Assembly: GCA_020631735.1 (NCBI GenBank)
Contig: CM036223.1
Span: forward strand, 10,268,191-10,332,190
DNA: 64,000 nucleotides
Reading direction: 5' to 3'
Origin: Saccharum officinarum
Lineage: Eukaryota; Streptophyta; Magnoliopsida; Poales; Poaceae
This document shows, one piece after another, positions 1 through 11,635 of this stretch. The position numbers were made by a program, and so were the translations under genes. The notes beneath the pieces are model-generated. The model searched no databases and was not told the DNA's origin. It worked only from the letters and a program-made list of their open reading frames with translations. Numbering within the stretch: position 1 is the first letter of the stretch; the number at the start of each line of letters is the position of its first letter.

Positions 1-194
1 AGACACGTAAAAAAAAGGGTCTGTTTACTCATATGTCAGGTAAATTATGGCAAACTTTCACCCGTGTTAGCCAAGACCAAAAATCACCTAAATTTGCAAA
101 GCAACATGAATCGAGTGAAATTAAGAGAACTCTCACCCGAATTGTAAAAACCAGAAGATGCTAATCTAAAGGACCAGAAAAATAATAAAAATAC

Positions 195-590
195 AAATTT
201 CAAATCTAAAATTTACAAAACATTTCTATGGAAGGAAAATTAGAAGATTACCAATTTAAACAGAAAAAACACAAATTGCAAATCTAAAATTTACAAATCA
301 TTTTTATGGAAGGAAAATTAGAGGATTACCAATTTGAACAGAAATAAACACAAATTTCAAATCTAAAATTAACAAATCTATGAAAGCAAAATTAGAAGAT
401 TACCAATTTGAACAGAAAAAACACAAATTCCAAATCTAAAATTTACAAATCATTTCTATGGTAGGAAAATTAGAAGATTACCAATTTGAACAGAAAAAAC
501 ACAAATTTCAAATCTAAAATTAACAAATCATTTCTATGGAAGGAAAATTAGAAGATTACCAATTTGAATAGAAAAAAACACAAATTGCAA
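195..590. repeat. Tandem repeat, about 78-bp unit, five copies
   Basis: The motif caaatctaaa recurs at 201, 279, 358, 431 and 509, giving spacings of 78, 79, 73 and 78 bases. Each unit also carries an accaatttgaacag-type stretch and an atggaaggaaaattaga stretch. The units differ by scattered substitutions and small indels, so the array is not very recent. It is AT-rich and non-coding. I do not recognise the family. Confidence 0.85.
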
Positions 591-1543
591 AAAACAAATT
601 AAGAAAAAATGAACAAACTGGAACCTAATTACACCAACAAATAGAACAGTTTACACCACCCACGCAAGAAATTTACATTGCAAAAATCGTTGTAAAAATT
701 CTAATGAGAAGCTATAATAAGAGAAAACAAGATGTCTAAAAGTAAAAAAACGTCACTTATTTTAGGACAGAAGGAGCAGCACTGTGGTACTACAGTACAA
801 ATTGGGATTGTTGCTGCTGTTTAAGTCACGAGTGAAGTCACGTTTTTGTCGGCGATGGCTTGAATATTCGTATCCTAGTTGAAAACCTAGCAGCTACCAG
901 CGGCATGTAGTCAAAAGTGACGCTGAGGGAGGGGGATTTGTACTTCGTCTTCTAGATAGATGCATCGGTGAATATAAGTGAAGTCTCGATCAGCGAGGAG
1001 TGGACTAGAAACGCCCGACCGAGCTGGCTTCCTGTCTGTCTCTGGAAGAGACCGGGGCGGCGCCACCTGCCGCCTGCACTGCACAAACGACCTGGTTCAG
1101 TGTTCACACGTGGACGACGCTGCAGGGACGGCTGAGAAATTCGAGTGAGAGGAAGACAGATTTCACCCAGGTGAGATATAGATTTAGCGAAAAAAAGACC
1201 GCTGAAAATAGATTAACAAAGACGGGTCTCTTAAAATGCCCCTCTCAGAAAATGGTCATTAACTCAGAGGCGTGCATTTTAAGAGGCCTGCCTCTAGAAA
1301 TAAGGCCCAGCCCTGCAGCCCATTAGTGTACCACATATGTTTGGAAGTTAGTTACGAGGAATTAGAGTAAACCTGAGAACACTGCTCCTGATAGGAGCGG
1401 CCATAACTTGTTGGTCTTTGTGGCCATACCAAAATGATATGGTCTTTGATAAAAAAAAATATAAATTCTCCTTTGTAGGTTATCCACAGGCTCCATACTG
1501 GTTATTCTCATAATGGAATGGTAGCAATTGTAGCGCGTGGTTA
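591..1543. other. No gene recognised; intergenic DNA
   Basis: No reading frame here resembles a known protein. Around 1010-1100 the sequence is locally GC-rich. Around 1200-1330 there is a stretch with tcttaaaatgcccctctcag and a partly complementary cattttaagaggcctgcctc, which could be the degraded arms of a small inverted-repeat element. I could not define ends or a target-site duplication. Confidence 0.4.
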
Positions 1544-1860
1544 AGGATTTTTTTACCTAGGCATATGGGTGGTGGTCTATTCTATGGATTGATCATAGCC
1601 GCTAGGATGTCTGTATCTCTCTAGAAACTAATTTCTGAACAAATCTTGCAACTGCTAGCCTCGTGATCACCTGCTGTTTGCTGATAATTTATCAGCGAAG
1701 TGAAGCAAACAGTACTTTTCACCGAGATGTGGCCAAGGATTTTTTTTTTACGGATCCGGTTGATCATAGCCGCTAAGATGTCTGTATCTGTCTACAAACT
1801 AATCTCTGAACAAATCTTGCAACCGCTAGTCTTGTGATCACCTGCTCTCTGTTGATAATT
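1544..1860. repeat. Direct duplication of about 100 bp, two copies
   Basis: Copy A (about 1589-1690) and copy B (about 1760-1860) both begin ttgatcatagccgctaag/gg, continue through atgtctgtatct and gaacaaatcttgcaac, and end near gtgatcacctgct. Each is preceded by an aaggattttttt tract (1544 and 1735). The copies differ at roughly a tenth of positions. No coding potential was recognised. Confidence 0.8.
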
Positions 1861-4073
1861 ATACTGCTCTCTTTTGAACAAATCTCTGCGCCTGCCATCT
1901 GTACCAAATTTGAGAGGCTTCAAACGTGCTTTGCATCTAACACACTCATATAGAAGTCTTTCTGTCCCTTGCATCTTGTCTCCTGAAAATAATTGGCATC
2001 AGTACTGAGTCTGACAGCTCAGGTACGGCGGCGACGTTTCAGAGCTAGCCGATTACGTACACCCTTTGCTAAAGCCTTTACGTGCATGCTTGGGCCTGTA
2101 CGTATAATTGATTTGCATGCATGATGCATCTATCAAAATCTATATTGCTGGTGCATTTCGTCAGGCCAATACACACAAATTTCAGAATATATGAACAGAG
2201 ACATTCTTTACTGGTTTTTTGTGGTGCCTGCCAGACTTTAGCTAATGAAGCGACTCCACTAACTCCGTGTAGTATTCTTCTGAAACTTGAACGCATCGTG
2301 ACTGTATTTCCATTGTTGCCGCAAGATCTATCTTGCAGGTAGGCACGTTCTGTCAGTATCAGCGCGGCAAATAAAAGAACCTGGCCACTACTGTCAGCGC
2401 GGCAAGATCTATCTGATCTGATGGAGATGAAAGCAAGGACGTGTACGTGTACGTGTACGTATATATCCATCTCTATTAAAGTGTCATAAAATGTATATCT
2501 TTATTAAACACATCTCCCTTATCGATCCAAACGCTAGTTAAAAAGCATACGCATGTACTTACTAGTATATGTAATTAACTCACTCGATGATAAGTGGGTC
2601 CACATCATGTTTCTTTTGGTTTTTTTATTAAACATGGCAAAATCTAGTATTACAAATGCTTCCCAAAAAAAAGTTTGTGTGAGAAATAAGCACAAACTCG
2701 ACTTGGTGAAACTTTCAGTTGTTCAACTGTTTGTATCTTTGACAATTGCCATCGGAGTAGCTGTAGTCAGACGTGGAAGTAGTTGGAGCTGGATATCTTT
2801 CGTCTAGACTTGAAACAGATGCCAGATTGAAGTGTTTGTGTTGTCGTCATCACTAGAGCTGGCATATGCCATGTCAATGTGGCTTTTTCTCATGAGGAGA
2901 GATGCTATCGATAGCTACAGATACCGAATTCAGTATCACAAGGTAACCTAGCTTGTTGCAAGGGTTGGATAAGGGTGGGCAAACCATTAAAATCTAACTG
3001 CTCACCCCACACAGTGTTCTATTCTTATTTTCCTTAATATCTTCTGAGGCCATATCATGTACCGGGCCCACGACAATCAAATATATGAAGAAAATAAAAC
3101 ATATAAGAAAATGGCAATTAGAGATGGAACTCATATTGCAATTCTGATTGGATGGCTATGTTCTTGCCAATCCTTTGTTATCATTAACAATTCTTCATCT
3201 GTGGCGAAAGTCCAGACCACGTTGAAAGGATTTTTGTGGAGCAAAAAGACCATGCCATGCTTATACAAATGGTTTGATATATAAGATTTTTTGTAGTCAA
3301 GGGAACACGTGATCTCGCCAACACAATCAAATTATTTAATTGTTTACTAGTGGCATAGTGGCACATGCCATCGAGATAGCCCTATTCGTCTATACTACTT
3401 CAGCAGTACTTTTCAGTGAACGAACAATATTTTTCTCTCACAACAAATTAGCATAGCCAAATTTCAGCGAAACAAACAGCATTATACCACTGTGTGTTGT
3501 GAAGAGTCAGAGAGTACTTGTGTGTGCTTCTTTAATTTTTCTGTTGGCAGCATGCAGTCCTAATCCTAACTAAAATCCGCACCGTGCCATAGAAAAACCC
3601 AAAAGTACTACTACTTTGGCAGTCAGCCAGTCAGCATGCTTATTCAACACAAACAAACTATTTAGCCGTATGTGTATTTAAATGAAAATTTGCATGCATG
3701 CATATTACAAAATTTTATCTTTGCACCCATGCTTTTATGAGAAGGAATGTTTCACTAGAACACTCTTGCTTCTAAAGCTGTAAAATTCAGTATAGGTCAA
3801 GTTCCATCGCGGCAATCGATTATCGTTAAAGATGAATCAATCAATCATAATGTAAAAGAAGGAAGGTGCTGCCCGAATTAATGGAAGAAGAAATGGTGTT
3901 TAGGTCTGCTACTCTCTCTCCCTCTCTTATATATATAACTTCATTTTTCAACAATAGCCAACCAATGTGGATGGTACAACCCAATCTGATAATTAAAGGG
4001 ACTGAAATCTTGTCTATAGCGATTTCTGGTATTTTCCATCCCATCACTTCTAGAGCTAAAAATATCTGATTTC
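1861..4073. other. No gene recognised; upstream flank of WAT1 copy 1
   Basis: Only short reading frames without recognisable motifs occur here, and the sequence is mostly AT-rich. It includes short alternating tracts such as repeated cgtgta near 2440-2460. The last 500 bases are presumably the distal promoter of the transporter gene that begins at 4300. No transposon ends could be defined. Confidence 0.4.
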
Positions 4074-4299
4074 TATATATATAAATATATATGGAGAGAG
4101 AGAGAGAGAGGGAGAGATGGGGAGAGAAAGAGAGATATATTGCTATCAGTTGGTATGTAGATCTGCTACTTGCTCTGGTGTGTAATTATATTTGCAGCAA
4201 GCACAGCATACGTACTGTTCTTGACTTCTTGTGTATCTTACAAGATCCAGCTACAACTACAAGTGTAGCTAGGTCCGATCCATTCAGAATCCAAAATCC
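4074..4299 (+). promoter_or_regulatory. Putative core promoter and 5' leader of WAT1 copy 1, with a GA microsatellite
   Basis: A TATA-like tract (tatatatataaatata, about 4075-4090) lies about 210 bases before the start codon. It is followed by a purine-rich GA microsatellite (about 4091-4137). The TATA placement is inferred from sequence only. GA/CT tracts are common in plant 5' leaders, so this one may be transcribed leader rather than a regulatory site. Confidence 0.4.
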
Positions 4300-7200
4300 A
4301 TGGAGATGGAGGCGATGAAGCCCTACCTGATCGCCATCGTCGTACAGCTTATCTACACCGGCATGAACGTCGTCTCCAAGGCAGCCTTCGACCATGGCAT
4401 CAATACCTTCGTCTTCATCTTCTACAGAACGGCTGCCGCGTCGCTCCTCCTGCTGCCTGTCGCTATTATCCTCGAAAGGTAAGCACGCATTAGAATGAAG
4501 GATTAGCAAATTGTTTTCGACTGATTATTATTAGACATATCATTTACACTTGCACGCAGGAAGAATGTGCGGTCCATGTCCTTGAGGTTGCTTCTCAAGC
4601 TCTTCTTCTATGCCTTGATCGGGTACGTGTATATATATACATGCATCTTCAGATTCAGATCATGCATATATACATCTTTTTTTTTGAGCAACACAGAGAT
4701 TTCATTAATCAGAAGCAGGAGTACAATTTGCTTCGGCTAGCCCCAACAACCAATCGGGGATGTAGTTGACCCAACAAAAAAGGAGCGCTCCATGGCCGAC
4801 ACCATGCTTGCACAAACATCAGCCACCGAGTTGGCTTCCCTACACACTCACTTAATCCTAAAATCAACAAAACTCCTGCCTAACCCTATGATATCGAAAT
4901 AAAGACCTCCAATAACTGACCTCACACTAGAAGCGTCCTCAAGTAAGGTCTGCAGCCCTCGGCAATCAACCTCCAAAATAACACGATCGTAGCCATTCTC
5001 CACAGCTAACTCCAAACCCTCCTTTGCTGCCATGGCCTCAGCGATCAAGGCATCCGGCATGCATATATACATCCTTGGACATGCATGCATGTGCACAGCA
5101 GTACACATCTTATCTTGTAACAGAGAGAGACATTTGGATGGGTCATGGATGGATGCCCATGCTGCTGCTGCATGGATAACTTGCAGGAACACATTTAGCC
5201 TGAACCTGTACAATGCGAACATGAAGCTGACATCGGCCACCGTGGCATCCGCAGCCAGCAACGCCTTGCCAGTCGTCACCTTTTGCTTGGCGCTGCTGCT
5301 GAGGATGGAGGCCGTGAAGCTGAGGAGCCGCTACGGCGTGGCCAAGCTCGCCGGCGTAGCGCTCTGCCTCGCTGGAGTCTTCGTCCTCGCCTTCTACGTC
5401 GGGCCGGCGCTGAGCCCCGTGCATCGCCAACGTGCCTTCGCCTTCGCCCACGCATCATCAGACGATAACAACAGTGTTCATCCAAGCAGCAGGATGACGT
5501 GGATCAAAGGAACGTTCCTCATGGTCCTTTCCACCGTCACATGGGCCCTCTGGATCATACTGCAGGTAATATAATCTGCGATCCTATCCTTAGCATCCCC
5601 TTTCACGTGGTGCATTATTCTACGTTTACGATCCCAAGTGTCATATTAGGCCATGTCCGAAACAGACACAATATGCTGGCCCCGTTCGCTTATCACCACC
5701 GGAAACCAGCTCTTGGCCGAGTGCTAGGAGCTTTGCCGAGTGTCATTTATCGGGCACTCGGCAAAGAAATTTCTAAAAATAAAAATCTTCTTTACCGAGT
5801 GCCGTGTGTGTTAGCACTGGGCAAAGAATTTTTTAAAAAAATAAAAAATTCTTTGCCGAGTGCCTTTTTGGTTCAGGAGGCACTTGGCAAAGCATCCGTC
5901 AGTGGCGCCGGCGTGTCACGGCAACTTTTCTTTGCCGAGTGCTGGAGTGGCGCTCGGCAAAGCCTTTGTCGAGTGCCCGATAAAAGGCACTCGGCAAAGA
6001 GCCCTTTGCCGATAAATTTTTTGCCGTGCCCTCTTTGCCGAGTGCGGCACTCGGCAAAGCCTTGCAAAGTTGGCGTATCCAGTAGTGTATGCTGGAAAAA
6101 AACAAGCTGAAACACTGTTCCGGTTGATTTCTGTGAGAGAAAAACATTGTTTTAGCTGAAAAAGCAAGCTGAAAAGTACAGATTATAAGTCAGCTGAACA
6201 TGGCCGCTCTCTTCTAGCTCTCATGAAGATCATGTAGTAATAGTAGACCACATGAACAAATACCACATGTGGAAGTCCCACGTCATAAAAAAAAACATTT
6301 GCTCTCAGTCTCACACCACAGATCGAGTCATCTAATCTAATGCCAGTTAGGACTACTACATGAGCGGGTTATTTACGGGGTGTTTGGTTTGAGGAGTTAA
6401 AGTTTAACAAACACTGTAGTACTTTCGTCTTATTTGACAAAAAAATTTCAATTTGTGACTAATTAGGCTTAATAGATTCGTCTCGTAAATTACTCTTAAT
6501 CTGTGCCGATATGCATGCAATTAGTCTACATTTAGTACTACATGCATTTAAGAGAACATTGATATGATGGGAGTTAAACTTTAACAACTTCAAACCAAAC
6601 AGGGCTTAGACTACTTCCTGACATCATATATGGTTATCTTTGTATATATGCAGTCCGCATTGCTGAAAGAGTACCCCAATAAGATGCTTGTGACGGTGAC
6701 ACAGTGCGTGTTTAGCACTGTGCAGTCATTTGTCGTGGCAATGGTGGCTGAGAGGGACTTCTCCAAGTGGAAGCTCGGATTCAATATTAGCTTGCTGGCC
6801 ATAATTTACACGGTAATATATAATTACTCTGTTTCAAATTATAGTTCATTTGACTTTTTTGACCCCAAGTTTGACTATTCGTCTTATTCAAAAATTTTGT
6901 GCAAACATAGCTAAATTTAAGTCATTCTTGAAGAACTTTTGTTAATAAAGTAAGCCACAACAAAAAAAGTGATATTTTGCACAAATTTTTGAATAAGACG
7001 AGTGGTCAAACTTGGGGTCAAAAAAGTCAAATGAACTATAATTTGAAACAGATTTAGTATTTTATATTTTGCGCCTTGATCATTTGTGGAGCTCATGGCC
7101 TCACCTCAATATTGCTATCCTGTATGAAGAACTAGAAATCAGGCTAAACTAGAGCTTAAAAACAGAATCGGTAATTCTTTCTCGTGTAACTCATTCTCAA

Positions 7201-7717
7201 TTAAGGAAGACTGTCCCCTGCTGAAATTTTTATGAAGCTCCATCACTGCTTGCATTACAGTAAACATTGCTCATGAATTGCTTTCCATATATGCTGCATG
7301 GATGGATGGATCAAACTGATGGCGACAGGGGTTCGTGGTAACCGGAGTGTCCTACTATCTTCAGGCATGGTGTATGGAGATGAAAGGCCCTGTCTTTCTA
7401 GCAATGTCCACCCCGCTCTGCTTCGTCTTCACCATATTCTGCTCCTCCTTTTTTATAGGAGAGATTGTTCATCTTGGCAGGTAATTGCACCCCCACACAC
7501 AACACAAGCAAATATATCGGTGTCTCAATGAATTTTCATTTCAATATATTCCCATTGTTCTTTTCCCTTCTATGGCAGCATTGTGGGTGGCGCTCTGCTG
7601 GTTGCAGGGCTTTACAGCGTACTGTGGGGTAAAAGCAGGGAAGCCATGGAATCTGAGGAAGGAAATGAAGAGCACAAGGATGCAGCGAAAGCATCCTCCA
7701 TGGTCGAACAAGCATGA
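4300..7717 (+). CDS. WAT1-related / nodulin MtN21-type EamA transporter, copy 1 (six exons, intact)
   Basis: Predicted multi-pass membrane transporter of the plant WAT1/UMAMIT (EamA, drug/metabolite) family. Relatives move amino acids or auxin across vacuolar or plasma membranes; the substrate here is unknown. My exons are 4300-4478, 4560-4622, 5187-5565, 6654-6812, 7329-7480 and 7579-7717, together 1071 nt = 356 aa, normal for the family. All introns are GT-AG. Family landmarks in order are an N-terminal helix with SKAAFDHG (residues about 26-33), FYRTAAASLLLLP, NLYNANMKLTSATVASA, a long cytosolic loop, TGTFLM-like KGTFLMVLS, LLKEYPNKM, FSKWKLGF, VSYYLQAWCMEMKGPVF and a C-terminal SIVGGALLVAGLY. 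The tail is hydrophilic and acidic. The start is the first in-frame ATG. Compared with copies 2 and 3, the third exon has no intron at the point before MEAV. Introns hold a LINE tail and four MITEs. Confidence 0.9.
4677..5057 (-). mobile_element. 5'-truncated LINE tail in intron 2 of WAT1 copy 1
   Basis: On the minus strand this encodes the end of a LINE RNase H-like domain (RVT_3 type; readable AEAMAAKEGLELAVENGYDR and VILEVDCRGLQTLL). It then runs into an A-tract, seen as a T-run at 4677 on the plus strand. A 16-base target-site duplication catgcatatatacatc flanks it at 4661-4676 and 5058-5073. These are the marks of target-primed reverse transcription with 5' truncation. Stop codons in the frame make it inactive. 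Confidence 0.9.
5678..6205. mobile_element. MITE with ggccccgttcgctt / gaacatggcc ends (intron 3), split by a CACTA MITE
   Basis: The outer ends ggccccgttcgcttat (5678) and gtcagctgaacatggcc (ending 6205) fit the terminal inverted repeats of a common grass MITE that contains aagctgaaacactgttccgg and aagctgaaaagtac. The left part is interrupted at 5694 by the CACTA MITE 5694-6087. Without that insert and one TAT copy the element is about 130 bp. A 3-base flanking gct may be the TSD, which leaves the superfamily open. Confidence 0.65.
5694..6087. mobile_element. CACTA-derived MITE nested in the MITE above
   Basis: Starts CACCACCGG (mutated CACTACTGG) and ends CCAGTAGTG, with TSD TAT at 5691-5693 and 6088-6090. 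The body consists of subterminal repeats TTTGCCGAGTG and CACTCGGCAAAG on both strands, the repeat typical of one widespread grass CACTA family. The same repeat motif occurs at 24950-25490. It is 394 bp with no coding capacity. Confidence 0.85.
6377..6605. mobile_element. Grass MITE with ggggtgtttggttt / aaaccaaacaggg ends (intron 3)
   Basis: Inverted terminal repeats ggggtgtttggtttga (6377) and ttcaaaccaaacagggc (ending 6605) enclose about 229 bp, including gactaattaggcttaatagattcgt-type internal sequence common in grass MITEs. Extended arms gagttaaagtttaac and gttaaactttaac also pair. A clean target-site duplication was not resolved. Flanking ttatttac and ttagacta are only partly alike. Confidence 0.7.
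6827..7058. mobile_element. Stowaway-type MITE (intron 4 of WAT1 copy 1)
   Basis: The arms ctctgtttcaaattatagtt and aactataatttgaaacag are inverted copies. The inner arms tttgacttttttgacccc and ggggtcaaaaaagtcaa extend the hairpin. TA dinucleotides flank it at 6825-6826 and 7059-7060, the Tc1/mariner TSD. It is about 232 bp, lies just inside the intron 4 donor and has no coding capacity. Confidence 0.85.
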
Positions 7718-8160
7718 TTATTGAGGCTACCTCTTGCTTGCTTATATACTCCTATGTGTAGACATTGCATGTAAGTTTATAAGAACCTGAGCTCGCCAGT
7801 TGAATTCTCGTAGTAATTGTCGATGAAGAAGAAAAAACTGGCTGATGGAAATCTATATCTATATCTATACCTAATAATAATGAGGCAAAATTTCAGGCTC
7901 TTTTTTTTCGTCCATCCATTTTTTGGTCTGTCTCTCCTTAACTACCGGACAATGGAGATTTCTTCCTTTGTCCAAACTTATATGACCCGTGCCCAAGGAG
8001 TTCCATTATATCGCGTGGCGATAATCCATACAGACAAGTCTAACTCCAATACGTATTGGATTCGTCGTAGAGACAAAGGCACAAGCAAGCAGGTAGCTAC
8101 TTGCTACAAAGGCACAAACAAAGAACTATGGAAAATTGGAAATATTGCATATTTAGAAAG
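7718..8160 (+). other. 3' flank of WAT1 copy 1 with a possible Helitron 5' end
   Basis: The first part is the likely 3' UTR of copy 1. From about 7850 the sequence reads tctatatctatacctaataa, followed by a T-rich run and cgtccatcc. This resembles the TC-start and AT-rich head of grass Helitrons. I found no matching CTRR end with a hairpin, so this is only a candidate. Confidence 0.3.
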
Positions 8161-10140
8161 TGGGACAATGAACAAGTGAACAACCTGCTGATTGCTAGCT
8201 TGCTGCGGGCTGTGGCTGGCCGTGGTGTGCAGCTGGCCTGCAGCGCAGAAGGCCCAGAGCTGTTGTCCAGCTATCCTCCAATGCCTGTGCTTGAGCTTCT
8301 GTTGCAGGTTGCAGCAACAAGCGGAGCAGCGCAGGAGCCGCTGGGCCTTGGCCAGCTGCGGCTGGCAGTCTGGCTGTGCTCTAACAGTGTGCCGGCACCC
8401 GACATCGCCTGCCCTCCGTGACAGCTGACGCCCCTCCTCGATGTGTACTCGCCATGTCTCCTCGAGGCCGCGCCGTCGACCAAGATACTGAGCACTGGTG
8501 TGGCCACGCCGCCACTCAATTTGGCCGGCGATAGGCGTGGTTTGGCAGCCAACACTACTTGATTTGGTGCTAGGATTCGATTTTTAATTTGGCAACGTTG
8601 TGTCGAGCTAGAGGAAACGGGCGCAAGAGGATTGGAGAACACAAATTGGGCCTTACCGGAGTTTTTGGGCCACGCCTAGGTCCATATCCGCAACTAGCTA
8701 CAAGAGATCTTCATGGGTCAGATCAAGGCTTAGGCCTTGTCCTTTTGAGAAGAATATTTAGACTCCTATTCCTGGGGATGTTCGGGCCTGGCATCTGGTT
8801 AGAGGAATAATGCCAACCCTTCAGCATTCCCTTCCTAATCCTTTTTTTTTAAAATACAAACTACCTCCACCTACTGGATGAATTAACCAGTTATTATGCT
8901 TCCATTCTGACTATATCCAGAGAGAGCACAAGGAACGCATGACCTCACAAACACACATCCAAATTACTTATTGTGGCTAGCCATAGTATGTTGTACTAGT
9001 AGTCACCAAGCCAATGACAACTAAGTCTAGGATGTGCATTGTGTTTGAATCCTTCAAGTATTAATTACAACGGAATAGACTGATTTAAACGGCATATGTG
9101 CAAGTGGCAAGCCACTTCATTCATCACCCTCGGCCACCGTCGCGCCATGCGGTCAGCCGGCCGCGGTGGTGGCCAGGCGTAGGTTACTCTTTCTCCCCAG
9201 ACCCTTCTTCTCTCCGTTGTCCCTTGCTCCTCTCTATTTTTCCCTAAAGTTGCTCGGGTCTCCTTTCTTGCCTCGTCGTTGATGGCTCTTTCGTGGCTCC
9301 GGTGACCCTGAATTTGCCGGATCCGATTCCTCATGGCTTGGATCCGCCCCCGCCCGCTAGGGCCCTCTAGTGGCTGCTTGCCCCATGCGGTGCGGTGGCT
9401 GTGCAAGCTGTGGGCCTGGCGGTTGGGATTTCCAGTGCATGCACGCCGGCTAGGCTAGCCGGGACCGAGGCCGGAGGCCATGCATGCCCGTGCCCCGTGC
9501 ATGCTCGCCGGCTAGGCCAAGCGGTGGCTGGGTGGCCAAGGCTGCGGCAGAAGTCGTGCGTACCCGTGCGGATCCGGGTCCGCGCGTGCTGATCGGCCGA
9601 TGGGGGCCTACGGGTGGCCGGATGTGCCCCCCACCCAAACCCCTCCCCCATGGGCAGCAGCCAGGCAGACCATGAGCCATTAACGGCACGGACCGCTGTA
9701 GCAGCAAGGTGAAGGCCTCCTCAGGCCGGCACCCACGCCCCCATGCACGCACGCCGGCTAGGCCAGGCGGCGGCCGGGTGGCCAGGGCCATGGCAACGAG
9801 TGTGGCGGAGGACGGTGGCAGCCTAAGCATCAATAGCTAGTCCTTGACACTTTGAAGGCAGATCTAGCGGTGTCCTTGGGGCGTTGGCAGCCTAGGAGTC
9901 TAGGCAGAAGACCTCCTCGGCGATAGTGGCAGCCCTAGGGGTGATGACGGCCTAAGCGCTAGTGCAAGGATCTCAGTGAGGAGGAGGCGGATTAGGTGGA
10001 GGTGGATCCCGTCAGCAGCGGCATCCCTAGGGATGGTGAATGCCTAGGAGTTTGGCTCTCTTCTGTTCTAGACTGGACGACGACAAATGAAGGAGGGCTA
10101 AGTCGACAATAGCTCCCCTGCCACGTGCATGGCTTACTTC
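8161..10140. other. GC-rich intergenic DNA without a recognised gene; short dispersed repeats
   Basis: Two GC-rich blocks occur (about 8190-8560 and 9120-9840), separated by AT-rich sequence. In the second block a unit resembling catgcacgccggctaggcc appears near 9437, 9495 and 9743, each followed by similar ggtggc/gggtggccaagg text. Translations of both strands show compositionally biased Arg/Ala/Pro-rich frames with no motif I recognise. I treat them as shadow ORFs. This could be a degraded retrotransposon leader or LTR. Confidence 0.35.
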
Positions 10141-10457
10141 CACTACTACAGAAAGGCAATTCACCACCGGGACCTTCACCAACAGTTTTGATATAACCGA
10201 CAATGATACGTATCATTGCCGGCTTATGACCTATGGGCCCCCTCCTAGCCGAATAACCGGCGGTGATGAACGCTTTCACCACTGGCCCGGCGTATGATCT
10301 GACAGTGAACAGAATCTCGCCCTTCACCGCATTGTCATCCGCCAAACCGACGGTAGAAGGATTTTCACCGCCGGCTACTCTCCCTATGTCCGACACCCTA
10401 TGGATGATCAAGACACAGAAGACTCGCACCAATACAGGGAACCAAGTATTTCATCAC

Positions 10458-10643
10458 CGCTACGACCCAAGACTCGCAAGACTGGTCCATCTACTAGGAC
10501 TACAACTCAACCATCTTAGAACTTGCAAGAAAACACATCAACAGAGGAACCGCTATGACATAAGACTCGCAAGACTGGTCCATGTACTAGGAAAGTTGCT
10601 CAACCATCTCAGAACTTGCAAGAAAACACAACGACAGAGGAAG
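10458..10643. repeat. Tandem duplication, 93-bp unit, two copies
   Basis: Copies start at 10458 and 10551. Both contain aagactcgcaagactggtcc, a tactaggac/aaa stretch and aacttgcaagaaaacac. Divergence is low. The duplication sits just upstream of the first recognisable exon of the Ulp1-like gene. Confidence 0.8.
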
Positions 10644-11635
10644 AACTTGCAGATGCTGAGCTTCGGCGGGATAGAGAGGAGGCACCACCTGTATGTCAGT
10701 TTCAGGCTGGGGGTGATCTGGTGGCTCTCGGAGAAGTCCTAAAATTAGGACCGAGAGGGCGGGAGGTGTGTAAATGGTACAAAGCTCATTGTAGTGTTGG
10801 GTCTGGTGCAAGAATTTTGGATCAACAGTTTTACAGGGGAAAAGATGACTCATTGTTTATTCAGTTCAAGGCATTGTCTCAATTTTACCAAAAGTTGGCA
10901 CTGGAAATTCATATCATGAGCTTGTGGACCGTGTGAGTCTACTTAGTACACCATGCATTTTATAGCTCTGAGTTGAGTTTCTAACAACTACACATTGTTT
11001 TGTAGGAAGGAGGTAGACTTCTGCAGGGCACAACAGATTCAAATAGGCTTCTTGAACCCAGTGGTATGCAATCACGGGACACTAAAGTACACCAGCACCA
11101 TCGATGAATTGGCAAAAAACTTTCGTCTCAACAGATCCCGCATCATACTTCTATCCTACAACTGCGTGTAAGTTTGTTGTAAATGCCTAATTTTCTACTC
11201 CATCACATATTTGAGGGTTGAACCTAATTGGAACTGGCGGTGGCGTTGTGAATGCAGTGATGACCATCATGTCCTTCTTGACATCGGCGTAGAGAGGACC
11301 ACTGTCAATGTTTACGACTCTCGAGGGAGCCAACTAGAGGATATCCATCCCTTCATTGAGGCACTGAACAAGTAAGACAAGTTACTACTACATTGGCAAC
11401 GATAAGATTATTTGTTACATAGCTTTGATCATCTTATGTCGCTGTCATGAACTTGTCACACAGGGCCTATGAGAAGTTGAAGTCAAAGTCCAAGAAACAT
11501 CATGAGCTTGGTAGATCTAGGTTTCAAGTAGTATTGGCCGGTTTGATCCCAATGCAGCCTGCGAGCAATGATCTCTGCAGGTTCTATGTCATGCATTACA
11601 TGCGTAGCCTCATCAATGCTCTCTCCGCCTCATAG
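10616..11635 (+). pseudogene. Ulp1/C48-type cysteine protease-like gene of a CACTA element (fragment)
   Basis: Four exons can be joined in one frame: about 10616-10932, 11006-11167, 11258-11371 and 11464-11635, with GT-AG introns between them. The product resembles the C48 (SUMO-protease-like) ORF that many plant CACTA elements carry beside the transposase. Visible landmarks are VCKWYKAHCSVGSGARILDQ, FLNPVVCNHGTL, DDHHVLLDIG (candidate catalytic His), VNVYDSRG (candidate acidic residue) and NDLCRFYVMHYMRSLI (candidate catalytic Cys). The protein end is complete (TAG 11633-11635). I found no convincing ATG, and the usual longer N-terminal part is missing, so I call it a fragment. It could still be transcribed. 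Its role in transposition is unknown. Confidence 0.65.

Noticed and set aside
195..590. CRISPR-like reading of the tandem array
   Set aside because: Units are contiguous without unique spacers, and the window is plant nuclear DNA.
4091..4318. Arg/Glu-repeat ORF
   Set aside because: Translation of the GA microsatellite in the leader of WAT1 copy 1.
5032..5574. 180-codon ORF starting upstream of WAT1 exon 3
   Set aside because: The 5' part is LINE and intron sequence read through into the true exon, which starts at 5187 by splice site and homology.
9065..9833. Arg/Ala/Gly-rich ORFs on both strands
   Set aside because: Compositional bias of a GC-rich block; no start context, motif or splice structure that I could defend.
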